DNA of 15,900 nt from contig JAAYKC010000022.1 of the NCBI GenBank assembly GCA_012522645.1, forward strand, positions 1 through 15,900. Direction: 5' to 3'. This document shows positions 1 to 5,877 of this stretch, in pieces; positions within the stretch are counted from its first letter, which is position 1; each line of letters opens with the position of its first letter. The notes under the pieces were generated by a model. That model had not been told where the DNA came from. It ran no database searches and was given only the letters and a program-made list of their open reading frames with translations. This DNA is from Thermoplasmatales archaeon (lineage in GTDB: Archaea > Thermoplasmatota > Thermoplasmata > Methanomassiliicoccales > Methanomethylophilaceae). Both the position numbers and the translations under genes were made by a program.

Positions 1-1093
1 CCAGGACCGCCATGACGAATAGGGAAACGAACACATCCCCGACAGCGACCCCGCTGAACAGCTCACGCACGAAGGTCGGTATGATCATATCCGGATTGCT
101 CTCATACACGATGGCTATCTCCCCGAATCTGTCGTAGAAGAACACATTGCTTAACGGCCCTATCGTGTAAGCAGTCCCCACGATCATGAGCATGAATATG
201 CTGCCTATTATCAGGGACTTGTTGAGGGACTTGTCATCCTTGGCGGACATGAACCTGACCGCCAGCTGGGGTTGGGATATGGCTCCGATGCCCACTCCGA
301 GCATGAACGTCGTTACTACCGTCAGCCACACCTCCGAACCGAAGGCGGAGAATGCCGTCCACCCCCTCATGCCCGCACCCTCCAGCGGTGCCAGGGCGTC
401 AGCATTGATCCCTCCCCCGTTGCGCACGAGCTCCCAGAGATCGGTCAGGGCCGTGTGGGCCTCCGTCACGCCTCCCAGTGTGTAGTATGTGAAGATGAGG
501 ATCGCGGCCATCCCTACGAACATTATCGCCGCCTGCAGAGCATCGTTGTACATTACGGCTATTATGCCTCCGTATGTGACGTATATCGCCACGATCACCG
601 CGAACCCCAGCAGGATCACGTCCTTGTTGATGCCCACCACGGCCTCTATGAAGTTGACACCGCCCAGCATCACAGCTGCGCAGTACACCGGCATGCCGAC
701 GAGGATGATCACTGCGGAGAGGGTCCTGATCATGGGGGATCTGAATCTCTTGCCCAGGAAATCCGCGAAGGTGAATGCCTTCTCCTCCTTCCCGAGACGC
801 CTTGTCCTCCTCCCGAAGAAGATGAACGCCACGGCCAATCCGAAGAATAGATTGAAGAATACCAGCCACACCATCGACATGCCGTACTTGGCAGCCTGGC
901 CTCCGAATCCCACTATCGCGGATGCGCTCAGGAATGTGGCGCCGTAGGACAAGGCTATGATCAGAGGGTTGTTCCTCTCCCGATTTATGAGGAAATGCTC
1001 GTTATCCCTGGTGTGCTTGTATCCGATATAGCCCAGCAACAGTGTCATGGCCACGAATACCAGCATGATGGTGACGAAAATGACCATGTTCAT
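1..1093 (-). CDS. Sodium:solute symporter (SSS family), C-terminus cut by the window edge
   Basis: This is a secondary transporter of the cytoplasmic membrane that should couple sodium influx to uptake of an organic solute. The visible 364 residues are strongly hydrophobic, with at least eight membrane spans. The stretch LSYGATFLSASAIVGFGG at about residues 46-63 is typical of the first LeuT-fold core helix of SSS proteins, and FADFLGKRF lies in the following loop region. Family members usually have 470-550 residues, so the last third lies left of the window. I chose the ATG at 1093 because it overlaps the stop of the upstream small gene in an ATGA arrangement; an ATG two codons later (1087) is the alternative. 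The gene is probably co-transcribed with the small accessory protein from the promoter near 1268. The substrate cannot be read from the sequence. Family assignment is firm. Confidence 0.9.
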   Translation of the reverse strand, partial: MNMVIFVTIMLVFVAMTLLLGYIGYKHTRDNEHFLINRERNNPLIIALSYGATFLSASAIVGFGGQAAKYGMSMVWLVFFNLFFGLAVAFIFFGRRTRRLGKEEKAFTFADFLGKRFRSPMIRTLSAVIILVGMPVYCAAVMLGGVNFIEAVVGINKDVILLGFAVIVAIYVTYGGIIAVMYNDALQAAIMFVGMAAILIFTYYTLGGVTEAHTALTDLWELVRNGGGINADALAPLEGAGMRGWTAFSAFGSEVWLTVVTTFMLGVGIGAISQPQLAVRFMSAKDDKSLNKSLIIGSIFMLMIVGTAYTIGPLSNVFFYDRFGEIAIVYESNPDMIIPTFVRELFSGVAVGDVFVSLFVMAVL

Positions 1094-1200
1094 TCGTCAT
1101 CGCCTTTCCCTTTGATCCATCCGTAGATGCAACAAAATGCCACCATCACAAAACAGGCCACATATCCGCCCCACACCCATGGATCCTCGATTCCGAGCAT
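1090..1200 (-). CDS. Symporter small accessory protein (36 aa, one membrane span)
   Basis: This short gene starts with ATG at 1200 and encodes 36 residues beginning MLGIEDPWVWGGYVAC and ending GKGDDE. It has one hydrophobic span (about residues 10-29), then a lysine-containing turn and an acidic tail, so the N-terminus is probably outside and the tail inside. A purine-rich Shine-Dalgarno sequence (GGAGAAGGG) lies a few bases upstream. The TGA stop overlaps the symporter ATG (ATGA), which indicates translational coupling. One-span proteins of this size with a WVWGGY-like start are known directly upstream of SSS transporters in many prokaryotes and are annotated as symporter small accessory proteins. 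They probably help assembly or stability, but I do not know of a proven mechanism. The gene is easily missed because of its length. Confidence 0.85.
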   Translation of the reverse strand: MLGIEDPWVWGGYVACFVMVAFCCIYGWIKGKGDDE

Positions 1201-1222
1201 TTATCCCTTCTCCAATATGCAA

Positions 1223-1241
1223 CGTGCTAACACTTAGCACG
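1223..1241. promoter_or_regulatory. 19-bp palindrome at the symporter transcription start, putative operator
   Basis: Two perfect 8-bp arms, CGTGCTAA and TTAGCACG, flank the triplet CAC. The element lies just downstream of the symporter TATA box and covers the predicted start of transcription. A dimeric repressor bound here would block initiation. Function is inferred from position and symmetry; the regulator is unknown. Confidence 0.55.
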
Positions 1242-1264
1242 GTTGGGATGTGATTCCCCAGCCA

Positions 1265-1272
1265 GTATATAA
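1265..1272 (-). promoter_or_regulatory. TATA box of the symporter operon
   Basis: On the minus strand this reads TTATATAC, a good archaeal TATA box. About 25 bases downstream the predicted transcription start falls near 1240-1245, leaving a leader of roughly 40 bases before the ATG at 1200. The predicted start touches the palindrome at 1223-1241. Confidence 0.65.
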
Positions 1273-1340
1273 TCCCTGCCATAACAGGGTGCCATTATGC
1301 CGTGCGGCATCAGCCGTGCGGACTGCCGGAACCGCAAGAG

Positions 1341-1350
1341 ATTAAATATC
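1341..1350 (+). promoter_or_regulatory. TATA box of the SRP RNA gene
   Basis: ATTAAATATC lies about 25 bases before the first base-paired nucleotide of the SRP RNA (1367), the normal archaeal spacing. Just upstream, GCCGTGCGG occurs twice (1299-1307 and 1313-1321, 14-bp period), the first copy inside the palindrome ATGCCG-TG-CGGCAT. Confidence 0.6.
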
Positions 1351-1366
1351 GTGCCGTGGTTAGAAC

Positions 1367-1663
1367 GTTGTCGGGCTTGACCGGGATGTTTGGCGTATCC
1401 TGCTATCCGAAACCGTCAATACGCGGAGGTGACAGCAGGGGGCGGCGTACATGGAAGTCACAGGCCCGCACAGTTGCCTATGAGACTCTGTCTTGCGGGA
1501 TCGGTGTACGTATCGAAGGCGGCCGGAGGGTCGCCGTCCGTGCGCTAATCGGGGGGAACGGGCCAGGCCCTGACGGGAGCAGTCTGACCCCGAGCTACTG
1601 AAGTTCGCAGGGTAGCGGGGTTGAGGAGCGGTGCGGTCAACTTGCGTCGGAAGTGGCGACAAC
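1367..1663 (+). ncRNA. Archaeal signal recognition particle RNA (7S RNA)
   Basis: This is the RNA scaffold of the signal recognition particle, which binds SRP19 and SRP54 and targets ribosomes making membrane or secreted proteins. The ends pair as helix 1 (GTTGTCG at 1367-1373 with CGACAAC at 1657-1663). Helix 3 is GGAT/ATCC closing the loop GTTTGGCGT, and helix 4 is CCG/CGG closing AAACCGTCAATACG; both loops nearly match those of known archaeal SRP RNAs. The SRP54-binding helix 8 lies at about 1559-1592, with the conserved CCAGG and GGGAGCAG strands around a UGAC tetraloop. Total length is about 297 nt, normal for archaea (about 300). A TATA box sits 25 bases upstream. The exact 3' end may lie some bases beyond 1663, towards a TTTT at 1683. 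The gene converges on the marker-2 gene. Confidence 0.93.
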
Positions 1664-1679
1664 CTCTGTGGCCCGGCAC

Positions 1680-2660
1680 TCATCTTTTACAACGGGGCCT
1701 GCAGCCCGTTATCATATCCTTGGAGAAATCGAAGAGCACCCTCTCCTCTTCCCCGGATACGAGCCTGAGCCTGCTGCCGTCCTCGATGCTGCCGACGACG
1801 GCTGCTGCGACACCGACCGATTCGAAAAGGGATATCAGGCGCCGGGAGTTCTCCGGACGGCACGTTACCACGAAACCGTATCCCTGATAGGCAAGGATCC
1901 ATTGCATGAAATCCGCGCCCTCCGGCACCGGTATCCTGTTCATATCCACGTATCCGCCCTTCCCGGACGCCTCCAGGAGCATCCCGAGAGTGCCTATGCA
2001 TCCGGGATTGCTCATGTCCTTGGCAGCCGTGGCCAGGTGCTCCGAGGCGATCTTCGGCAGCAGCGCCATCTGCTTCTGCACGTAATCGTCATCCTTCGAG
2101 AATGTGGTCTCCCACGCATACGGAAGGCTGACCGGGAAATGACCGTCCAGGTCCATGGCGAAGACTATATCGTTCCCGGTCTCGGCCATATCGCTCCTGA
2201 TGATATCGGTCTTGGGGACCGATCCGATGATGGAGACATCTATCGCCTGGTATCCGCAATCGGGGTGGGTGTGTCCTCCCACAACGGGGACGTTGAACTT
2301 CTTGACGGCCGCCTCCAGCCCCTTCAGGATCTGAGCGCAGACCTCATCGTCCTTTATGGACATCACATCCACCATCGCCAGGGACTTGCCGCCCATGGCC
2401 GCTATGTCATTGACGTTCACGAGGACCGAGAAATATCCTGCGAAGAAGGGATCCGACTTGACGAGGGCCTCCATTATACCGTCGGCTGCGAACAGGATGT
2501 AATCGTCGCCGAACTCTATGGCGGCGGCATCCTCTCCTTCCGATGCGGCAACGGTACTGAACGAATCCGTGGGAAGGAACCTCACTATCTCCCTTATAGT
2601 GCGTTTCCGCGTAACTCCCGGGAATGTCCTTATGGCGTTCACGGCACCGTCTAAATCCAT
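1680..2660 (-). CDS. AIR synthase-related protein, methanogenesis marker protein 2-like
   Basis: This 326-residue protein belongs to the PurM/HypE/ThiL/SelD fold family, which activates acyl or amide oxygen with ATP. The N-terminal half has the acidic GEDAA motif (residues 42-46), the AAD at 58-60, the loop NVNDIAAMGGK (82-92) and VGGHTHPD (127-134), all typical of the ATP- and metal-binding dimer interface. The C-terminal half has the glycine-rich GCIGTLGMLLEASGKGG segment seen in AIR synthase C-terminal domains. The N-terminus (MDLDGAVNAIRTFPGV) and the length agree with what I recall of methanogenesis marker protein 2, an ATP-binding protein of unknown role conserved in methanogens. A TATA-like sequence about 28 bases before the ATG (near 2684-2692) suggests a leaderless transcript. 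Fold is firm; marker-2 identity is likely but was not checked by search. Confidence 0.85.
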   Translation of the reverse strand: MDLDGAVNAIRTFPGVTRKRTIREIVRFLPTDSFSTVAASEGEDAAAIEFGDDYILFAADGIMEALVKSDPFFAGYFSVLVNVNDIAAMGGKSLAMVDVMSIKDDEVCAQILKGLEAAVKKFNVPVVGGHTHPDCGYQAIDVSIIGSVPKTDIIRSDMAETGNDIVFAMDLDGHFPVSLPYAWETTFSKDDDYVQKQMALLPKIASEHLATAAKDMSNPGCIGTLGMLLEASGKGGYVDMNRIPVPEGADFMQWILAYQGYGFVVTCRPENSRRLISLFESVGVAAAVVGSIEDGSRLRLVSGEEERVLFDFSKDMITGCRPRCKR

Positions 2661-2695
2661 GATGACGCTAAAGAGGGAGTCATGATAAATAGTTG

Positions 2696-3265
2696 TCAGT
2701 CAAAATTCAGTTTCGTCTGCCTGGTCTCCATGACCGCGTGCCTGCAGTCCTTGATGTCTATGACCATCTCCGTGAGGACCTCGATTATCCTGTCGGAGAA
2801 ATCCCTGGTCGGATGCACCAGGCTGCCGCCGGTGAGCACATTCCCCGCCCGTGCCATTATCCTCTTGCATTCCTTGGACTCAGTATCGGATGCCGGGTTG
2901 CCGATTGGCCGGTTCACGCCCGCCAGTTTGAGCTCCGTATCGAATACGGGGCGTTTGAACAGTCTGCTGAGCGTATACAGGATGAGCTCGTCCGCATCGG
3001 GATCCACCTTCCTGCAGGCCCTGCCCACTGACTCGTATATGCTGTCGGGCAGAGGCTTGAACGGCTGATATATCTTGGACGGAGGGACCTCGCGTTCCTT
3101 GAGAACGTTCATATCGGTAAGCGCTCTGAGGTATCCCGTCACGATCAAACGGTGCTGTTTTATGCCCCGGGACTCCAGGTCCTTGGTCAGAGCACTGATC
3201 GATTTACCGTCCTTCCCCAGGGATTCGATGATTATCCTGTTGAAGTCCTTCTCAACGTTATGCAT
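2696..3265 (-). CDS. Conserved hypothetical protein with a possible N-terminal helix-turn-helix
   Basis: I do not recognise this soluble 189-residue protein. The N-terminal 75 residues are helical and basic. The stretch GKSISALTKDLESRGIKQHRLIVTGYLRALTDMNVLKERE, described here only by its ends (GKSIS and LKERE), looks like a winged helix with the recognition helix around HRLIVTGYLRAL. The C-terminal half (LILYTLSRLF and IMARAGNVLTGGSLVHP) matches nothing I know; no catalytic motif stands out. I placed the start at the ATG at 3265 rather than a TTG at 3283, because a TATA-like TTTAAGTT near 3291-3298 would put the transcript start almost on the ATG. It lies upstream of the marker-2 gene, which has its own promoter. 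The AT-rich element in its promoter recurs upstream of nrdD, so regulation of one or both genes by this protein is possible but speculative. Confidence 0.75.
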   Translation of the reverse strand: MHNVEKDFNRIIIESLGKDGKSISALTKDLESRGIKQHRLIVTGYLRALTDMNVLKEREVPPSKIYQPFKPLPDSIYESVGRACRKVDPDADELILYTLSRLFKRPVFDTELKLAGVNRPIGNPASDTESKECKRIMARAGNVLTGGSLVHPTRDFSDRIIEVLTEMVIDIKDCRHAVMETRQTKLNFD

Positions 3266-3274
3266 CGCAACAAC

Positions 3275-3292
3275 TGATAACAAATATGATAA
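3275..3292 (+). promoter_or_regulatory. AT-rich element, copy 1, in the promoter of the hypothetical gene
   Basis: TGATAACAAATATGATAA lies between the TATA-like sequence and the ATG of the minus-strand gene that starts at 3265. It matches copy 2 upstream of nrdD at 17 of 18 positions. It contains the direct repeat TGATAA-N6-TGATAA. A shared regulator binding site is the simplest reading. Confidence 0.5.
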
Positions 3293-3328
3293 CTTAAATC
3301 TATGCAGAGCTGGTCATAGAGATCGGCC

Positions 3329-3414
3329 CCTCGGAACCGGCTGTGCGCAACGAATGGTCTCTGACAGGGGATCCGGGACCGGCAGACCCTTTTCCGCCTC
3401 TGAACCGGCTGTGT
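3329..3414. repeat. Two copies of a GAACCGGCTGTG repeat, 68 bp apart
   Basis: CCTC-N-GAACCGGCTGTG occurs at 3329-3345 and again at 3397-3413 with one mismatch. Each copy is followed, after a variable gap, by a related GATCC-CGGGA-C-like stretch (about 3370-3378 and 3422-3431). This suggests an old, diverged duplication of about 68 bp. Function unknown. Confidence 0.55.
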
Positions 3415-3531
3415 GCGGCAAAGATCCCGGAACGGGGCGGGACGGACTTCAGAAGAAGTTGGGATTTCAAGGATAAACAGTCTTTAACATTCGAAAAACA
3501 ACTTAATATTTTATGTCTGGCCGTAAGTATA

Positions 3532-3549
3532 TGATAACAAATAAGATAA
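3532..3549 (+). promoter_or_regulatory. AT-rich element, copy 2, upstream of nrdD
   Basis: TGATAACAAATAAGATAA differs by one base from copy 1 in the neighbouring divergent promoter. It lies about 55 bases upstream of the nrdD TATA box, where an activator could sit. AT-rich sequence can match by chance, but an 18-bp near-identity within 260 bp is notable. Confidence 0.5.
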
Positions 3550-3604
3550 TCAATATGGTAATTAATAGGGCTTAACGTTTTACCAATTCCAGTTCAGAAA
3601 TCCC

Positions 3605-3611
3605 TTTATAT
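3605..3611 (+). promoter_or_regulatory. TATA box of nrdD
   Basis: TTTATAT lies about 28 bases before a predicted transcription start near 3633. The 6-bp inverted repeat TGTACC (3611-3616) and GGTACA (3632-3637) lies between them and could be an operator. The leader to the ATG at 3672 would be about 40 bases. Confidence 0.55.
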
Positions 3612-3671
3612 GTACCGCATGAATGTGAAAGGGTACAGCTCACCGTGACAGAGGATGGGGGTAAGATAAAC

Positions 3672-5768
3672 ATGAATACGATTGCAGATTTGAACAACAT
3701 GAAGGGCTCCAAGACAGAGTCCACCGAGATCGGGCTTTTCGTCAGGACGTCTGACGAGGAACTCAAGAAGTGGGACAAGCAGAAGATATTCGATGCGCTC
3801 GTGCGGGAGACGAACATAAATGAAGATACCGCACGCGTAGTCGCCAGAGAGGTGGAGAAGATGGTCTCCAAGATGGATATAGAATACATTACCGCCCCTC
3901 TGATCAGAGAGCTCACCAACGCTAAGCTGATGGAATACGGGCTCGAGGAGATACGCAAGCAGCACACCCGTCTCGGTACGCCCATCTATGATGCGAGGGA
4001 GATCATAATGTCCCCCAACAAGGAGAACGCCAACGTCCCCCACGGACCGGAGGCAACGAACCTCACCCTCGCCGAGAACATAAAGAAGGAGTTCGCCCTG
4101 CTGGAGGTCTTCACCCCGGATGTGGCGGATGCGCACATGAGCGGGCGCATACACGTCCACGACCTCGGCATGATCGACAGGCCCTACTGCAGCGGTCAGT
4201 CCATGGAATATGTCAAGAAGTTCGGTCTCAACCTCCCCAACGCGCTCTCCATAGCCAAGCCCGCGAAGCACCCTGAGGTGCTGATCGAGCAGATCATAAA
4301 GTTCTCTGCGGCCCTCCAGGGCCACTTCGCCGGAGCGATAGGGTGGGACGCATTCAATACGTTCCTCGCCCCGTACCTCGTAGGCGTCGATGATAAGAGG
4401 ATGAAGCAGCTCGCTCAGATCCTCGTATATGAATTCGCCCAGCAGGCGGTCGCACGCGGAGGGCAGTCCATATTCAGTGATATCAACATCTACTGGGAGA
4501 CGCCGTCCCACTTCGTCGGCGTGCCCGCCATAGGCCCAGGAGGCGTCTACACAGGCAAGAACTATGAGGATTACGAGAAAGAATCCCAGGCCTTCGCCAA
4601 CGCACTGATGGACGTTTATCTCGAGGGAGATGCCATGGGGCGCCCGTTCTTCTTCCCGAAGCCGGATATACACATAACGGAGAAATTCTTCAGGACCCCG
4701 GGTCACGAGGAGTTCCTCTACAAGATCAGCGAGCTCGCAGCCACCATGGGCAACTCGTACTTCGTATTCGACCGCGGAGACACCGCTAGGATCTCCGAGT
4801 GCTGCCGCCTGGCGATCAACCTTGACGCAACGGACCTCGAGCTTGTGAAGGAGCCCTGGAAGATGAGATTCACGGCGATGCAGAACATCACCCTCAACCT
4901 TCCCAGGATAGCCTACCACGCGGAACATGACGATGAGAAGCTGTTCTCCGAGATAACGGAGCTGCTGGAGACCTCAGTGAAGGCCCACCTGCAGAAGAAG
5001 GAATTCCTGAAGCAGCTGATGGACATGGGCAACCACGGTCCCCTGTCCATGCTCTCCATGAACCTGGACGGGGATCCCTACTACAAGATAGACAGCTCCA
5101 GATTCCTGGTGGGCGTGCTCGGCCTGAACGAGATGGTCCAGTACCACACCGGCCAGGAGATGCACGAGTCGAAGGGCGCCCTCAAGTTCGGCCTGAAGGT
5201 CATAGCCTACATGAAGAAGGAGTGCGACAGGCTGGCGGCGGAGCACAACATCACGCTCCCCCTGGAGCAGACCCCCGCTGAGTCCACGGCCTACAGGTTC
5301 GCCAAGCTGGATCTGAAGGACTACCCGGAGCAGGCCGGTAAGACTGTGAAGGGCAGGATAGAGACCAACGACGTCTACTACACCAACTCCACGTACCTGA
5401 ACGTCGGAGCGGACGTCAGCCCCATAGAGCGCGTCAAGATCGAGGGGATGTTCCACCCGCTCATAGAAGCGGGGGCCCTGACCCATGTGTGGCTCGGAGA
5501 GTCCAGGCCCACACCCGAGAGCATAGCCGCTTTCGTGGTGAAGACGTTCCGCAACACCCAGAACACCCAGATAGCCTTCAGCCCCGAGTTCACCTCCTGT
5601 CTCGACTGCGGACAGACGGCGAGGGGCCTGACCGAGACCTGCGGCAAGTGCGGGTCCGCCAACATAGAGGGCATCACCCGTGTCACCGGATTCTTCTCCA
5701 AGATCTCCGGATGGAACAAGGGGAAGATAGGGGAGCTCAGGGACAGGAACAAGGGACAGTGCTTCTGA
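3672..5768 (+). CDS. nrdD: Anaerobic (class III) ribonucleoside-triphosphate reductase
   Basis: This cytoplasmic glycyl-radical enzyme reduces ribonucleoside triphosphates to deoxyribonucleotides for DNA synthesis without oxygen. Numbered from the ATG at 3672 (698 aa), an ATP-cone regulatory domain spans about residues 20-105. The long catalytic barrel contains candidate active-site cysteines at 173 (PYCSGQS) and 377/378 (SECCRLA). A zinc-ribbon with CLDC (643-646) and CGKC (657-660) precedes the glycyl-radical segment RVTGFF, whose Gly673 should carry the radical; the family tail WNKGK-DRNKG follows. Length is normal. A GGGGGT Shine-Dalgarno-like sequence ends 9 bases before this ATG; an in-frame GTG at 3645 is the alternative start. 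No activase gene (nrdG) is adjacent, so the radical-SAM activator must be elsewhere. A terminator follows. Identification is firm. Confidence 0.95.
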   Translation: MNTIADLNNMKGSKTESTEIGLFVRTSDEELKKWDKQKIFDALVRETNINEDTARVVAREVEKMVSKMDIEYITAPLIRELTNAKLMEYGLEEIRKQHTRLGTPIYDAREIIMSPNKENANVPHGPEATNLTLAENIKKEFALLEVFTPDVADAHMSGRIHVHDLGMIDRPYCSGQSMEYVKKFGLNLPNALSIAKPAKHPEVLIEQIIKFSAALQGHFAGAIGWDAFNTFLAPYLVGVDDKRMKQLAQILVYEFAQQAVARGGQSIFSDINIYWETPSHFVGVPAIGPGGVYTGKNYEDYEKESQAFANALMDVYLEGDAMGRPFFFPKPDIHITEKFFRTPGHEEFLYKISELAATMGNSYFVFDRGDTARISECCRLAINLDATDLELVKEPWKMRFTAMQNITLNLPRIAYHAEHDDEKLFSEITELLETSVKAHLQKKEFLKQLMDMGNHGPLSMLSMNLDGDPYYKIDSSRFLVGVLGLNEMVQYHTGQEMHESKGALKFGLKVIAYMKKECDRLAAEHNITLPLEQTPAESTAYRFAKLDLKDYPEQAGKTVKGRIETNDVYYTNSTYLNVGADVSPIERVKIEGMFHPLIEAGALTHVWLGESRPTPESIAAFVVKTFRNTQNTQIAFSPEFTSCLDCGQTARGLTETCGKCGSANIEGITRVTGFFSKISGWNKGKIGELRDRNKGQCF

Positions 5769-5800
5769 TTAAACGACTTGCATCCCATCAAAACCATTTA

Positions 5801-5828
5801 GCCCCCTCACCCGGGGCGTTTTTCTTCT
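5801..5828 (+). terminator. Hairpin plus T-tract terminator after nrdD
   Basis: GCCCC (5801-5805) pairs with GGGGC (5813-5817), followed by TTTTT at 5819-5823 and then CTTCTTC. It begins about 32 bases after the nrdD stop and sits before the promoter of the next gene. T-rich tracts are the main archaeal termination signal. Confidence 0.7.
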
Positions 5829-5877
5829 TCACACAATGATTTAATACATTACGGCATAACGTCGGTCAAGGGTGCGC

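Larger units (their letters stand above)
3266..3600. other. Intergenic region between divergent genes, with repeats and no convincing gene
   Basis: This stretch separates the hypothetical gene from nrdD. Bases 3300-3450 are GC-rich and hold a diverged repeat; bases 3480-3600 are very AT-rich and look like promoter DNA. A 63-codon plus-strand reading frame at 3343-3534 has no good start context or recognisable protein character. I see no tRNA pattern and no riboswitch that I know. Confidence 0.5.

Noticed and set aside
1097..1282. 61-codon minus-strand frame starting in the symporter promoter
   Set aside because: It runs through the TATA box and the palindrome, while a different frame (1090-1200) gives a good membrane protein with a ribosome-binding site and an ATGA overlap.
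1302..1601. 99-codon plus-strand frame
   Set aside because: It lies across the SRP RNA, whose helices 1, 3, 4 and 8 explain the sequence; the translated product looks random.
1653..2654. 333-codon plus-strand frame opposite the marker-2-like gene
   Set aside because: Antisense shadow in high-GC DNA; the minus-strand product has PurM/HypE-type motifs.
3343..3534. 63-codon plus-strand frame upstream of nrdD
   Set aside because: No ribosome-binding site, no family resemblance, and it crosses from GC-rich repeat DNA into AT-rich promoter DNA.
3606..4928. 440-codon minus-strand frame opposite nrdD
   Set aside because: It is the antisense shadow of nrdD, whose plus-strand protein shows clear domain motifs throughout.
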